NCBI GenBank assembly: GCA_023266335.1
Contig: JAHFQJ010000008.1
Location: 1-64,000, forward strand
Length of the DNA: 64,000 nt
Reading direction: 5' to 3'
From: Burkholderiaceae bacterium
GTDB lineage: Bacteria > Pseudomonadota > Gammaproteobacteria > Burkholderiales > Burkholderiaceae
The notes below the pieces were generated by a model. That model saw only the letters and a program-made list of their open reading frames with translations. It did no database searches and had not been told where the DNA came from. This document shows positions 35,103 through 45,147 of this stretch, piece after piece. A program made the translations under genes and the position numbers. The stretch's first letter is position 1. Every line of letters starts with the position of its first letter.

Positions 35103-38100
35103 ATGAATAATATTTTTGATAGTGAAAATCGTCCCCTACGCTTAATTTTTTCCAATCAAAGCTTAAATCAGAGCTTAATTATTCAATATATAGAAGGCGT
35201 TGAACAAGTCAATGGAGACTTCCGCTATATTGTAAGATGTGTTTCAGGTGAAGCAGGATTAGAATTAAAAAATATGATAAGCACGGCAGTTTCAATTCAT
35301 ATTGTAACTGATAAAGGCGAACTTCACCGCATTCATGGTCTTATTTTTGACGCTATGGAAGGGCAAAGCGACGGGGGTTTATCCATCTATCAGCTCACTA
35401 TAGTTTCAGCATTAAGTTTTATGGATAAACGGATTAAAACCAAAGTTTTTCATAATCTTAATCTTATTGAAATCACGCAGAAAATATTTAAAGAATATAA
35501 TGATGCAGTTCCATCTTTCGGATTAAATGTAAAATTAAATTTAGATAAAATAAATTTTGGAACTACGGTTATAAATTATGAAAAAAGAGCGCAAGTATTT
35601 CAGCATGGTGAATCTGATACAGCTTTTCTCAAGCGGTTGTGGAAAAAACACGGCATAAATTGGTTTATAAGAGAAGATAGAAGCCAGGAAGATGAAAATA
35701 ATTTAGCCCATGAAATTGTACTGATTAATAATAATCAGGGCTTTTCTATGAATAAATCAGCCAAAGTAAAATATCACCGCATAGATGGAACTGAAGAAGC
35801 AGACAGCATTAATTTAATTGCTCCATTTAGACAATTCACTGCGGGTGAAGTGAGGCGTAAAAGCCATGACTATGCTGGAGCAAAAATAGATAAAATATCA
35901 GCCTCAACTCAGCAAAGTAAATATAGTTTAAGTGATTTTATTCAAGACGAGCAAATCAGCAGCCCTCATGAAGGAGGCAGCAGCCAAGAGTTTCAGCATC
36001 TAACTCAATTTAGAATGCAGCATTATGATTTAACTGCAAAGCATTTTTATTTAGAAAGCTCTGTCCGCACTTTGCGTGCCGGAGAATTTTTTGAAATAGA
36101 AAATCATCATGAGTTTGATAATCACGCGACACAAGAGCGGGACTTGATTATACTTGAAATGAGAATGTGTGCAAAAAATAATTTACCCAAAGATTTAAAC
36201 GATAGAATTACTCGTTTATTTAAATCTTCCGGCTGGGAAAATGCACATATATTTCCTGAAACAGATGAGGATAATTTACGTTATCACAATAAACTAGTTT
36301 GCTCCAGATTAACTATGCCGGTTGTTCCTGAATACAATCCTAATATTGAATTACCAAAACTAAATGTAAATCATGCTGTAGTGGTAAGCTCTGAAAATCC
36401 AGATGATCCACAGACTACGTTAGAAAATGATGAAGTGGTGTGTGATGAAAAGGGGCGGGTTAAAATACAGCTTCACGGCTATGACCAAGCTACGAGCTGG
36501 GTACGTGTAGCAAGTAGCTGGGCAGGACATCAGTGGGGAGCAATTTATTTACCGCGTCTTGGACAAGAAGTAGTCATTGATTTTGATGGAAACGATCCGG
36601 ATAAATTTGTTATTATAGGCAGAGTGCATAATGCAGACCATTTGCCGCCTAATTTTAGCCATAGCGGCAGTTTACCAGGCAACCGTTATTTAGCGGGAAT
36701 AAAATCAAAGGAAAATAAAAGTAACCGCTATAATCAATTAAGATTTGATGACACCACAGGACAAATTAATGCTCAAATTGCAAGTGAACATGGTTACAGT
36801 CAATTAAACTTAGGCTGGCTTACTCATCCACGTAAAAATGGCGAATCAGTTCCTAGAGGAGAAGGAGCTGAATTACGAACTGATGAAAGTTTAGCGTTAA
36901 GATCCGGCAAAGCCATGTTATTAACCGCTTGGGGGAAAATACAAGCTCAAGAAAATCAGCTTACACGCAGTGAATTAAACGAAATGGTGCAGGCATGTGC
37001 CGGATTAACTCAAGCTCTACATGATTATGCTTGTCAGCATCAAGCCTTAAATATTGATTTGCAGCCTTTAGAACAATTAAAACAGCATATATTAAATTGG
37101 GAAAACGGCTCTAATATAAAATCAGCTAGTTCACAAGATGGCGGTAAACGTGTTTTAGCCGCCACAGCCGAGCATGGAATTGTATTAGCCACCCCTCAAA
37201 ATTTGATGGGATATGCGGCTAATCATCAAGACTGGGTAGCTGGTTTAAATATTCAAGTTACAGCGGGTAAAAACTATACAGTAACTGCACAGAACGGGAT
37301 TAGTCTTTTTGCCCAAAAAGGCGGAGCAAAAATCATTGCTCATCAGCAGCCGTTATTATTACAAAGCCAATTTGATAAAACTCAAATAAATGCATTAAAA
37401 GATGTTGAAGTAACTTCTAAAGAAGGGAATATAGTTTGTTCCGCTAAAGAAATTCATTTAATTGCACAAGATGGTTCTTTCATAAAAATTGGTAACGGCA
37501 TAACTATCGGTACTATGAGTACCTTTTTAGTCAAAGCTTCTAGCCATGTATGGACTGGACCTGACCGTGCCAGCTACCAAATTCCTAATTTTGAAAAAAG
37601 TGATAAAAAAGGCAGCTTAAAACTTCATCATTTTTATGATAGTAAAAATCTTGAAGGAGTTGCTGCAGGGAAATATGAAGTAATTGACAGTGAGGGAGTT
37701 AGTCATAAAGGCGAATTAGATCAAGAAGGAAAAGCGTCCATAAATAATATTGCTTTGGGTGGTGCAAAAATCTTATTTCATAAAGAATCACGCAATCCTA
37801 ATGATGAGAGTAATTATTTTAAAGATATTGTAATTAAAGGTGATACAAAGAACAAACCTATACAAGATTTAATACTGCAGGGACAAATTAAACAGTCTTT
37901 AGACAATTCAAAAAAGATTGCTTCCGATTTATTAGCACAAAATACTCTTGGGCATAAATTAAAAGATGAATTATTAAATTTTTCTAAAAATAGTCTTAAC
38001 AAAGATATTCAAGCAGTTTTACCTAAACTTAAAGACTTACCTGCAAACTCAGTTTCTGAAGTAAAAAACACCATGCATAAATTAACTGAATCAAGCAACG

Positions 38101-38222
38101 TAATTAGCAGTATGAATAATAAAATGCTAGCTTCAATAAAACAAAATTCATCTGTAAAAAATATTTTGGATAAAGTCAGCAGCCCTTTTTATAACAGTAA
38201 AGAGATAAATCCTTTCAAATAG
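35103..38222 (+). CDS. vgrG: type VI secretion spike protein VgrG with C-terminal extension
   Basis: VgrG (TssI) trimers tip the Hcp tube and carry effectors. The 1039-residue protein has the gp27/gp5-like core (about 10-560; HGESDTAFLKRLWKKHGINWF and, in the gp5 part, GRVKIQLHG and WVRVASSWAGHQWGAIYLPRLGQEV). A DUF2345-type beta-helix extension follows (about 680-812), then a small beta-domain of transthyretin type (about 840-905; AGKYEVIDSEGVSHKGELD). A lysine- and serine-rich helical tail of ~120 residues (920-1039) ends the protein. The tail has no match I recognise. No PAAR, adaptor or effector-immunity gene follows. Confidence 0.94.
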   Translation: MNNIFDSENRPLRLIFSNQSLNQSLIIQYIEGVEQVNGDFRYIVRCVSGEAGLELKNMISTAVSIHIVTDKGELHRIHGLIFDAMEGQSDGGLSIYQLTIVSALSFMDKRIKTKVFHNLNLIEITQKIFKEYNDAVPSFGLNVKLNLDKINFGTTVINYEKRAQVFQHGESDTAFLKRLWKKHGINWFIREDRSQEDENNLAHEIVLINNNQGFSMNKSAKVKYHRIDGTEEADSINLIAPFRQFTAGEVRRKSHDYAGAKIDKISASTQQSKYSLSDFIQDEQISSPHEGGSSQEFQHLTQFRMQHYDLTAKHFYLESSVRTLRAGEFFEIENHHEFDNHATQERDLIILEMRMCAKNNLPKDLNDRITRLFKSSGWENAHIFPETDEDNLRYHNKLVCSRLTMPVVPEYNPNIELPKLNVNHAVVVSSENPDDPQTTLENDEVVCDEKGRVKIQLHGYDQATSWVRVASSWAGHQWGAIYLPRLGQEVVIDFDGNDPDKFVIIGRVHNADHLPPNFSHSGSLPGNRYLAGIKSKENKSNRYNQLRFDDTTGQINAQIASEHGYSQLNLGWLTHPRKNGESVPRGEGAELRTDESLALRSGKAMLLTAWGKIQAQENQLTRSELNEMVQACAGLTQALHDYACQHQALNIDLQPLEQLKQHILNWENGSNIKSASSQDGGKRVLAATAEHGIVLATPQNLMGYAANHQDWVAGLNIQVTAGKNYTVTAQNGISLFAQKGGAKIIAHQQPLLLQSQFDKTQINALKDVEVTSKEGNIVCSAKEIHLIAQDGSFIKIGNGITIGTMSTFLVKASSHVWTGPDRASYQIPNFEKSDKKGSLKLHHFYDSKNLEGVAAGKYEVIDSEGVSHKGELDQEGKASINNIALGGAKILFHKESRNPNDESNYFKDIVIKGDTKNKPIQDLILQGQIKQSLDNSKKIASDLLAQNTLGHKLKDELLNFSKNSLNKDIQAVLPKLKDLPANSVSEVKNTMHKLTESSNVISSMNNKMLASIKQNSSVKNILDKVSSPFYNSKEINPFK

Positions 38223-38397
38223 TTTTTAGATACCATAGATTTAACAGAATTTTCAAGCATATGAAATATCATTCCTGCAAGGCTTATCTTGTAAGGCGAC
38301 ATATTTGACACCATCGTTCTCAGTCATAATACCCATGACAGAAAAGTTTACTAAAAATAAAAGATTTTTATTTAGGTTTATAGCCAAACGCCCTTAC

Positions 38398-38433
38398 ATT
38401 TATATTGCAATATAAATATATTTCTGCTATAAT
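38398..38433 (+). promoter_or_regulatory. sigma-70 promoter of the spc operon, with palindrome over the -35
   Basis: The -35 TTGCAA (38405-38410), a 17 bp spacer and the perfect -10 TATAAT (38428-38433) lie about 115 bp before rplN. The -35 sits in a perfect 20 bp palindrome, ATTTATATTGCAATATAAAT (38398-38417), which could be an operator or a chance AT-rich palindrome. The transcript would have a ~110-base leader. Confidence 0.75.
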
Positions 38434-38548
38434 CACAAGTTCGGTGATGGGTTAATCAATCCATTTTTCTGCCTAACAAGTGCTAAATCAGTGCTTACAG
38501 GTCCAAAACTGGCTACATCAATTTAGGCTAAGTTGGAAGAGGTAAATT

Positions 38549-38917
38549 ATGATTCAAACAGAAAGTAGATTATCAGTTGCTGATAATACAGGTGCTGACG
38601 AAGTACTTTGTATTAAAGTATTAGGCGGTTCTAAACGCCGTTATGCCGGTATTGGCGATGTCATTAAGGTAACCATTAAAAAAGCAAGTCCCCGTGGACG
38701 TGTTAAAAAAGGTGATGTATACAATGCTGTTGTTGTTAGAACACGTAAAGGTGTACGCAGACCAGACGGTGCATTATTAAAATTTGATGGTAACGCAGTT
38801 GTATTATTAAATAATAAATTAGAGCCTTTAGGCACGCGCATTTTTGGTGCTGTTCCTAGGGAATTGCGTACAGAGCGTTTTATGAAGATAGTTTCATTAG
38901 CTCCTGAAGTATATTAA
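38549..38917 (+). CDS. rplN: 50S ribosomal protein L14
   Basis: The 122-residue protein lies at the ribosomal subunit interface. It starts [16 protein letters not shown] and contains the L14 motifs [16 protein letters not shown] (here IKVLGG) and [10 protein letters not shown], ending [18 protein letters not shown]. It is the first gene of the spc operon here. GGAAGAGG precedes the start. Upstream genes that often precede it (rpmC, rpsQ) are absent; vgrG lies there instead. Confidence 0.98.
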   Translation: MIQTESRLSVADNTGADEVLCIKVLGGSKRRYAGIGDVIKVTIKKASPRGRVKKGDVYNAVVVRTRKGVRRPDGALLKFDGNAVVLLNNKLEPLGTRIFGAVPRELRTERFMKIVSLAPEVY

Positions 38918-38930
38918 TCAAAGGATTTAC

Positions 38931-39251
38931 ATGAATAAAATTCGTAAAGGTGATGAGGTTATCGTTACCACAGGGAAAGATAAAGGCAAACGAGGAATGG
39001 TAACTGCTATACAAATCAAAGATGGTATAGTAGTCAAAGTTTTAGTACAAGGCGTTGCTATACAAATAAAACATATCCGTTCAAATCCACAATTAGGAAT
39101 TGAGGGCGGGCGAATTAGTAAAGAAAGCTATATTCAGGTATCAAATATCGCTCTTATAGACGCCAATGGAAAGCCTTCTAAAGCGAGAATAGAAGAGCGG
39201 GACGGCAAAAAGGTGCGTGTTTTAAAAACAACTGGTGCAGCTATTGCCTAA
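38931..39251 (+). CDS. rplX: 50S ribosomal protein L24
   Basis: An assembly-initiating 23S rRNA-binding protein of 106 residues. It has the KOW motif near the N-terminus (IRKGDEVIVTTGKDKGKRG) and the expected C-terminal ending. AAAGGA precedes the ATG, 13 bp after rplN. Confidence 0.98.
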   Translation: MNKIRKGDEVIVTTGKDKGKRGMVTAIQIKDGIVVKVLVQGVAIQIKHIRSNPQLGIEGGRISKESYIQVSNIALIDANGKPSKARIEERDGKKVRVLKTTGAAIA

Positions 39252-39263
39252 AAGGATTGAAAA

Positions 39264-39827
39264 ATGAACAAAAAAGATAAAAAAGCCCTTTTTGAGCAGC
39301 TATACCAAGAAAAAGTTATCCCAGCTTTAAAAGAGAAGTTTGGTTATAAGAGCGTAATGGAAGTTCCGCGTATTACCAAAATAGTATTGAATATGGGGGT
39401 TGGAGAAGCTACTGCAGATAAAAAAGTTATTGAAAACGCAGTTGCTGATTTAACAAAAATTGCAGGACAAAAACCGGTAATTACAAAAGCAAAAAAAGCT
39501 ATTGCTGCATTTAAAATACGTGAAGGTTATCCAGTAGGTACAAGAGTTACCCTTAGAGGCTCACGTATGTACGAAATGCTGGCTCGCTTAATTGTAGTTG
39601 CTTTGCCCCGTGTAAGAGATTTTCAAGGTATTGGAGCAAAATTAGACGGACGCGGTAATATTAATTTTGGTATTAAAGAACAGATTATATTCCCAGAAAT
39701 TGAATTTGATAAAGTTGATGCTATCCGCGGCTTGAATGTTACTATTGTAACAACAGCTAAAACGGATAAAGAAGCTAAAGAACTTTTAGCCGCATTCAAA
39801 TTTCCATTCCGTAATCAAAGCAGTTAA
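39264..39827 (+). CDS. rplE: 50S ribosomal protein L5
   Basis: A 5S rRNA-binding protein of the central protuberance. The 187-residue sequence has the landmarks [30 protein letters not shown] and [18 protein letters not shown]. It is slightly longer than the usual 179 because of the N-terminal [12 protein letters not shown] stretch. Co-transcribed, 12 bp after rplX. Confidence 0.98.
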   Translation: MNKKDKKALFEQLYQEKVIPALKEKFGYKSVMEVPRITKIVLNMGVGEATADKKVIENAVADLTKIAGQKPVITKAKKAIAAFKIREGYPVGTRVTLRGSRMYEMLARLIVVALPRVRDFQGIGAKLDGRGNINFGIKEQIIFPEIEFDKVDAIRGLNVTIVTTAKTDKEAKELLAAFKFPFRNQSS

Positions 39828-39836
39828 GGGTTAAAT

Positions 39837-40142
39837 ATGGCTAAAAAATCATTAATACAACGTGAATTAAAGCGTGAAAAATTGGTAGCTAAATACTCTG
39901 CTAAAAGAGTTGCGTTAAAAGCAGTAATTGCCGATGCATCTAAAACAGAGCAAGAACATTTCGAAGCTAGGCTAGCTTTGCAGGCATTACCAAGAAATGC
40001 AAGCCCTACACGTTTGCGTAGCCGCTGTGCAATAACGGGCAGACCGCGCGGTACGTTCAGACGATATGGTTTAGCACGTACAAAAGTTCGTGAAATGGCA
40101 TTCGCTGGCGAAATTCCAGGTATGACAAAAGCTAGTTGGTAA
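39837..40142 (+). CDS. rpsN: 30S ribosomal protein S14
   Basis: A 101-residue S14 of the long, zinc-free type: the CxxC pairs of the short zinc-binding form are absent. Landmarks are [15 protein letters not shown] at the start and [23 protein letters not shown] and GMTKASW at the end. It follows rplE by 9 bp. Confidence 0.98.
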   Translation: MAKKSLIQRELKREKLVAKYSAKRVALKAVIADASKTEQEHFEARLALQALPRNASPTRLRSRCAITGRPRGTFRRYGLARTKVREMAFAGEIPGMTKASW

Positions 40143-40175
40143 GCGCGGGTAAGAGTAACAAATAAGGAGAATTAC

Positions 40176-40565
40176 ATGAGCATGAGTGATCCAATTGCAG
40201 ACATGTTAACTCGTATCCGCAATGCGCAAGCTGTGGGTAAAGAGACAGTAAAAATGCCTTCTTCAAAATTGAAATTAGCAATAGTAAAAGTATTGCAGGA
40301 AGAAGGTTATGTAGAAGATTATGCAACAGTAGGCGAAAAAGAAGAATTACAAATTAAATTGAAATATTATTCCGGTCGCCCTGTTATTGAATATATAGAA
40401 AGGGTGTCAACACCAGGTCTGCGTGTATATAAAGGTTGTCAGGAAATACCACAAGTTATGAATGGTTTAGGTATTGCAATCATTACTACACCAGCGGGTG
40501 TTATGACAGATCATAAAGCACGTGCCATGAAAATGGGCGGTGAAGTTATTTGCTATGTGGCGTAA
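40176..40565 (+). CDS. rpsH: 30S ribosomal protein S8
   Basis: Binds 16S rRNA helix 21 and, in E. coli, represses the spc operon. The 129-residue protein starts [18 protein letters not shown] and ends [13 protein letters not shown]. The ATG at 40176 is chosen because AAGGAG stands six bases before it; the ATG two codons later would be too far. Confidence 0.97.
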   Translation: MSMSDPIADMLTRIRNAQAVGKETVKMPSSKLKLAIVKVLQEEGYVEDYATVGEKEELQIKLKYYSGRPVIEYIERVSTPGLRVYKGCQEIPQVMNGLGIAIITTPAGVMTDHKARAMKMGGEVICYVA

Positions 40566-40576
40566 GGGAGTAAATT

Positions 40577-41113
40577 ATGTCTAGAGTAGGTAAGTCTCCT
40601 ATTGCTATCCCACAAAATGTGCAAGTTAGCTTAGAAGGTAATAATTTAGTTGTAAGCGGTGTGTTAGGCGAATTAAGATTAGAAATTTCTGCACATATTA
40701 CAGTTCAAATTGAAGATAATCAAATCAAAGTTATTGCTAATAGCCAAGAAAAACAGGCTAGAGCAATGCATGGTACTGTGCGTGCTTTAATTAGCAACAT
40801 GATTACAGGTGTTTCTCAAGGCTTTGAGAGAAAACTGATACTAGTGGGCGTAGGATACCGTGCCAAAGCAGAAGGTAAAAAATTAAAGCTGGAATTAGGT
40901 TTTTCGCATGATGTAGAAGAAAGTATGCCGGAAGGTATAACAGTTACTACACCAACGCAAACAGAAATCATAATTAAAGGTTTTGATAGACAAAAAGTGG
41001 GGCAAGTTGCTGCTAATTTACGTAACAATTATCGTCCGCCAGAACCGTATAAAGGAAAGGGTGTGCGCTACGCAGATGAGGTGGTAATTATTAAAGAGAC
41101 TAAGAAAAAATAA
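40577..41113 (+). CDS. rplF: 50S ribosomal protein L6
   Basis: Located near the factor-binding site of the large subunit. The 178-residue protein starts [15 protein letters not shown] and has [21 protein letters not shown] and the conserved [16 protein letters not shown] signature. It follows rpsH by 11 bp. Confidence 0.98.
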   Translation: MSRVGKSPIAIPQNVQVSLEGNNLVVSGVLGELRLEISAHITVQIEDNQIKVIANSQEKQARAMHGTVRALISNMITGVSQGFERKLILVGVGYRAKAEGKKLKLELGFSHDVEESMPEGITVTTPTQTEIIIKGFDRQKVGQVAANLRNNYRPPEPYKGKGVRYADEVVIIKETKKK

Positions 41114-41125
41114 TAAGGGGTTATG

Positions 41126-41491
41126 ATGAATAAAAAACAAGCTCGTCTGCGTCGTGCACGACAAACCCGTATTAGAATTGCTCAGCAGCAAGTACATCGC
41201 TTAGTAGTGAACCGCAGTAATCAGCATATTTACGGTCAAGTTTATTCTACTTGCGGTAAAAAGGTGCTGGTTAGCGTATCTACACTAGATGCAGAGGTTA
41301 AACAAATTCTAAATGGTCAATCCGGTGGCAATAAGCAGGCTGCAATAGTTGCTGGTAATGAATTAGCTAAAAGAATTAAAGCTGCGGGTATTGGATTTGT
41401 AGTATTTGACCGTTCAGGATTCCGTTTTCATGGCAGAGTAAAATCTTTCGCTGATGCTGTTTCTGAAAATGGTATAAGTTTCAAGAGGTAA
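41126..41491 (+). CDS. rplR: 50S ribosomal protein L18
   Basis: A 5S rRNA-binding protein. Two adjacent ATGs are present; the second (41126, 121 residues) stands five bases after AAGGGG and is preferred. Landmarks are [17 protein letters not shown] near the start and the C-terminal [18 protein letters not shown]. Confidence 0.96.
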   Translation: MNKKQARLRRARQTRIRIAQQQVHRLVVNRSNQHIYGQVYSTCGKKVLVSVSTLDAEVKQILNGQSGGNKQAAIVAGNELAKRIKAAGIGFVVFDRSGFRFHGRVKSFADAVSENGISFKR

Positions 41492-41494
41492 TGT

Positions 41495-42004
41495 ATGGCA
41501 CAAAAGCAAAGAAGATCAGAAGAACAAGGTAATTCCTTGATTGAAAAAATGATTTCTGTAAACCGTGTTACAAAAGTTGTGAAAGGCGGACGTATTCTGG
41601 CTTTTGCAGCATTTGTTGTGGTAGGTGACGGAGATGGTGCTGTGGCTATTGGTAAAGGTAAAGCAAAAGAAGTTCCTGTTGCTGTACAAAAAGCTATGGA
41701 TGAAGCACGCCGTAAATTAGAAAAAATGCCCTTAAATGGTGATACAATTGGTCACGCAGTAAAAGGTCAGCATGGAGCATCGCAAGTTATAATTATGCCA
41801 GGTAATAATGGTGTTATTGCCGGCGGTCCTCTACGTGCATTATTTGAAGCAATGGGAATTCGTAATGTTGTTGCTAAATCTCATGGTTCAACTAATCCAT
41901 ATAATATGGTTCGTGCAGCTTTAGATGCATTACGCAAATTACGTACTCCTTCAGAAATTGCTGCTAAACGCGGTAAATCTGTAGAAGAAATTTTAGCTGC
42001 TTAA
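41495..42004 (+). CDS. rpsE: 30S ribosomal protein S5
   Basis: Contributes to translational accuracy near the mRNA entry site. The 169-residue protein has [20 protein letters not shown] and [25 protein letters not shown], the S5 signature, and [20 protein letters not shown]. It follows rplR by 3 bp, with AAGAGG at the end of rplR serving as its binding site. Confidence 0.98.
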   Translation: MAQKQRRSEEQGNSLIEKMISVNRVTKVVKGGRILAFAAFVVVGDGDGAVAIGKGKAKEVPVAVQKAMDEARRKLEKMPLNGDTIGHAVKGQHGASQVIIMPGNNGVIAGGPLRALFEAMGIRNVVAKSHGSTNPYNMVRAALDALRKLRTPSEIAAKRGKSVEEILAA

Positions 42005-42027
42005 TTGCTTAATAAAGAAGGTAAGCT

Positions 42028-42219
42028 ATGACTAATGAAAAAACTATTACAATTGAGCTAGTAAAAAGCGTAATTGGTACTAAACAATCTCATCGTGCTA
42101 CTTTAATTGGCTTAGGTTTAAGAGCAAAAATTAATTCACGAAGAACAATAAAAGATACGCCGGCTGTACGGGGTATGATTAATAAAGTTCATTACCTAGT
42201 AAAAGTTATTAGCGAATAA
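42028..42219 (+). CDS. rpmD: 50S ribosomal protein L30
   Basis: A 63-residue ribosomal protein with the L30 pattern [33 protein letters not shown] and a C-terminal [12 protein letters not shown]. It is close to the usual 60 residues and is preceded by AAGAAGG. It follows rpsE by 23 bp. Confidence 0.96.
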   Translation: MTNEKTITIELVKSVIGTKQSHRATLIGLGLRAKINSRRTIKDTPAVRGMINKVHYLVKVISE

Positions 42220-42284
42220 TTTAAGACATTACAATGTACTTAATTTAAAAAAATTTAATTTATGTATATACATAGGGATTTATT

Positions 42285-42734
42285 ATGGATAATACAAAAA
42301 TGCAACTTAATACCTTAAGTCCAGCGGAAGGTTCAAAAAAGAATCGTCGCCGTGTTGGTAGAGGTATTGGTTCTGGGTTAGGGAAAACAGCAGGTAGAGG
42401 GCATAAAGGTCAAAAATCTCGTGCAGGCGGTTTTCATAAAGTGGGTTTTGAGGGCGGTCAAATGCCTTTATACAGAAGATTGCCAAAAAGAGGGTTTAAC
42501 TCTATGACAGCTGGGGATGTAGTAGAAGTGCGTCTTTCTACAATATCTTCTATTGAAAAATCTACGGAAATTACTTTAGCAACTTTAAAAGAGTTAGGTA
42601 TTGTATCTCAAAGTGCAAAAAATGCTAAAGTAATAAAAACAGGTGAGATTCAAAAATCTGTAAAAATAATTGGGTTGCTGGTTACTCAAGGTGCTAGACA
42701 AGCAATTGAAGCTGCAGGCGGAACAATTGCCTAA
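42285..42734 (+). CDS. rplO: 50S ribosomal protein L15
   Basis: A late-assembly large-subunit protein. The 149-residue sequence has the glycine-rich [22 protein letters not shown], the [18 protein letters not shown] signature and a typical C-terminus. A 65 bp gap after rpmD is longer than the other gaps here. Confidence 0.97.
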   Translation: MDNTKMQLNTLSPAEGSKKNRRRVGRGIGSGLGKTAGRGHKGQKSRAGGFHKVGFEGGQMPLYRRLPKRGFNSMTAGDVVEVRLSTISSIEKSTEITLATLKELGIVSQSAKNAKVIKTGEIQKSVKIIGLLVTQGARQAIEAAGGTIA

Positions 42735-42842
42735 TCTCATAGAACGTTTGCAGTTAATTATTTTTCTAAATTAATGCAATTTAATGTTAGGTATGTATAA
42801 AGAAGTATTATTTTCATATCAAATGTCGATTTTTGGTAATTT

Positions 42843-42868
42843 AAACCAAGTGTTACAGCACTTGGTTT
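42843..42868 (+). terminator. stem-loop between rplO and secY
   Basis: AAACCAAGTG-TTACAG-CACTTGGTTT forms a perfect ten-base-pair stem, followed by ATTCTTACTTG. With only a weak T-run it may attenuate or stabilise the transcript rather than fully terminate it. It lies 97 bp before the secY start. Confidence 0.6.
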
Positions 42869-42964
42869 ATTCTTACTTGCTAAATCTAAATAAGTTAATA
42901 TTATTTGTTTTTTATATAATCTTCATTCAAACATGGAGTGTGCTACAATTGGCATATAGGTATT

Positions 42965-44287
42965 ATGAGTAAAAATAGTTTAAATTCGTCAACTAAAAGC
43001 GGGATTAATAATGATTTAAGCCGCCGTTTGATATTTCTTCTGCTGGCGTTAATTGTATATCGTCTTGGTGCGCATATTCCTGTTCCTGGAATCAATCCTG
43101 ATGAATTAAGCAAAATGTTTAAAAGCTATTCAAATGGCGTTCTTGGTATGTTTAACTTGTTTTCAGGCGGTGCATTATCAAGATTTACAATTTTTGCGTT
43201 AGGAATTATGCCATATATTTCTGCATCCATCATAATGCAGTTAGTTACTTTAATTGTACCAAAGTTTGAGGCTCTAAAAAAAGAAGGTCAGGCTGGTCAA
43301 AGAAAAATAATACAATATACTAGATACGGAACTGTATTTTTAGCTTTTTTTCAGGCATTAAGTATATCAATTGCTTTGGAAGCACAGCCTAATTTAGTAA
43401 TTATTCCAAGTTTAGCATTTAAAATAACAGCCGTTGTTAGCCTAGTAACAGGTACTTTGTTTCTTATGTGGCTTGGGGAGCAAATCACAGAGCGCGGATT
43501 AGGAAATGGTATTTCAATGATCATATTTGGAGGTATTATTTCTGGCTTACCCCACGCAATTTCAGGTTTTTTTGAGTTAGTCCGTCAAGGTTCTATTTCA
43601 AGTTTTGCTGCAATTTTAATTGTAGCGATTGCAATATTTGTAACTGCATTTGTAGTATTCATGGAAAGAGCCCAACGTAAAATCCTAATTAATTATGCCA
43701 AAAGGCAAGTAGGTAATAAGGTTTATGGCGGTCAGGCTTCTCACTTACCATTAAAGTTAAATATGGCTGGAGTAATACCGCCAATTTTTGCTTCATCTAT
43801 TATATTATTTCCAGCTACGATTGTAGGCTGGTTAACATCACATACTGTAAGTGAAAATGTTGTGATTAGGTTTTTAAAAGATTTATCTATTAGCTTATCA
43901 CCAGGACATTTACTATACGTAGTGTTATATACATCTGCAATTATATTCTTCTGTTTTTTTTATACAGCTTTAGTATTTAATAGTAGAGAAACAGCAGATA
44001 ATTTGAAAAAAATGGGTGCCTTTGTTCCAGGTATCCGTCCAGGTATACAAACAGCTAATTATATAGATAGTATTTTATCTAGATTAACTATAATTGGTGC
44101 TATTTACATGGTACTAATTTGTTTATTACCAGAGTTTTTGGTGATAAAGTGGCAAGTGCCATTTTATTTTGGCGGGACATCACTGCTAATTATTGTAGTG
44201 GTAACAATGGATTTTATTTCTCAAGTTCAATCGTATGTTGTATCTCAACAATATGGTTCTTTGATGAAAAAAAATAATTTTCGTTAG
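42965..44287 (+). CDS. secY: preprotein translocase subunit SecY
   Basis: The channel-forming subunit of the Sec translocon. The start is at ATG 42965 ([13 protein letters not shown], 440 residues). Ten membrane segments are evident; landmarks are [57 protein letters not shown] and the cytoplasmic FVPGIRPG. It stands in the usual place between rplO and infA. Confidence 0.97.
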   Translation: MSKNSLNSSTKSGINNDLSRRLIFLLLALIVYRLGAHIPVPGINPDELSKMFKSYSNGVLGMFNLFSGGALSRFTIFALGIMPYISASIIMQLVTLIVPKFEALKKEGQAGQRKIIQYTRYGTVFLAFFQALSISIALEAQPNLVIIPSLAFKITAVVSLVTGTLFLMWLGEQITERGLGNGISMIIFGGIISGLPHAISGFFELVRQGSISSFAAILIVAIAIFVTAFVVFMERAQRKILINYAKRQVGNKVYGGQASHLPLKLNMAGVIPPIFASSIILFPATIVGWLTSHTVSENVVIRFLKDLSISLSPGHLLYVVLYTSAIIFFCFFYTALVFNSRETADNLKKMGAFVPGIRPGIQTANYIDSILSRLTIIGAIYMVLICLLPEFLVIKWQVPFYFGGTSLLIIVVVTMDFISQVQSYVVSQQYGSLMKKNNFR

Positions 44288-44307
44288 GAAATAAATTTGA
44301 GGCTAGC

Positions 44308-44526
44308 ATGTCAAAAGAAGATGTAATTCAAATGCAGGGAGAGATTTTAGAAAATCTTCCAAATGCAACATTTCGTGTAAAGCTGGAAAATGGACATATA
44401 GTTCTTGCGCATATCTCTGGAAAAATGCGCATGAATTATATTCGTATTCTACCAGGAGACAAAGTTACTGTGGAATTAACACCATATGACTTATCTCGTG
44501 CTAGGATTGTGTTTAGAGCAAAATAA
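44308..44526 (+). CDS. infA: translation initiation factor IF-1
   Basis: A 72-residue OB-fold protein that occupies the ribosomal A site during initiation. Sequence landmarks are [24 protein letters not shown], the [18 protein letters not shown] block and the C-terminal [12 protein letters not shown]. It follows secY by 20 bp. Confidence 0.97.
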   Translation: MSKEDVIQMQGEILENLPNATFRVKLENGHIVLAHISGKMRMNYIRILPGDKVTVELTPYDLSRARIVFRAK

Positions 44527-44632
44527 TAGTTTATGCTAGTAGTAAAAATTTGTAAAAACTGTTAAAATGTGTGTTTTGTGAGTAAAAACAAGGCACTGAG
44601 CTCTTTTTGTTTTTTTATAAAGGAAAAATATT

Positions 44633-44749
44633 ATGCAAGTGCAAGCATCTGTTAAGAAACGTTGTCGCAATTGTAAAGTTATTAAACGTAAAGGCGTTGT
44701 TCGTGTGATTTGTTCTAGCGATCCGCGTCACAAACAAAGACAAGGATAA
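44633..44749 (+). CDS. rpmJ: 50S ribosomal protein L36
   Basis: A 38-residue zinc-type ribosomal protein: [18 protein letters not shown], ending [11 protein letters not shown]. The zinc ligands are two N-terminal cysteines (CRNC), Cys27 and His33. AAAGGA stands just before the ATG. It sits in the usual place between infA and rpsM. Confidence 0.96.
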   Translation: MQVQASVKKRCRNCKVIKRKGVVRVICSSDPRHKQRQG

Positions 44750-44763
44750 TTTAAAGGAAAATT

Positions 44764-45129
44764 ATGGCTCGTATAGCAGGAGAAAATATTCCAGACCATA
44801 AACATATTGAAATTGGTCTGACACATATTTTTGGCATCGGTCGCAAGACAGCTCGTAAAATTTGTGCTGAAATAAATATTACTTTTAGTAAAAAGGTTAA
44901 AGAGTTAACTGATTCTGAGTTAGAAGCACTCCGTTTAGAAGTTGGTAAATATACAACAGGCGGTGATTTACGCCGTGAAAAAAGTATGGATATTAAACGC
45001 TTGATGGATATCGGTTGTTACCGTGGTTTACGTCATCGTAAAGGTTTGCCAGTGCGTGGACAACGTACTCGTACTAATGCCCGCACGCGTAAAGGTCCGC
45101 GTAAAGCCGGCGTAGCACTGAAAAAATAA
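44764..45129 (+). CDS. rpsM: 30S ribosomal protein S13
   Basis: A head protein of the small subunit that contacts tRNA. The 121-residue sequence begins [20 protein letters not shown], with [31 protein letters not shown] and a basic C-terminal tail. It opens the alpha-operon part, 14 bp after rpmJ. Confidence 0.98.
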   Translation: MARIAGENIPDHKHIEIGLTHIFGIGRKTARKICAEINITFSKKVKELTDSELEALRLEVGKYTTGGDLRREKSMDIKRLMDIGCYRGLRHRKGLPVRGQRTRTNARTRKGPRKAGVALKK

Positions 45130-45147
45130 TTAAAGGATTAAGTTAAT

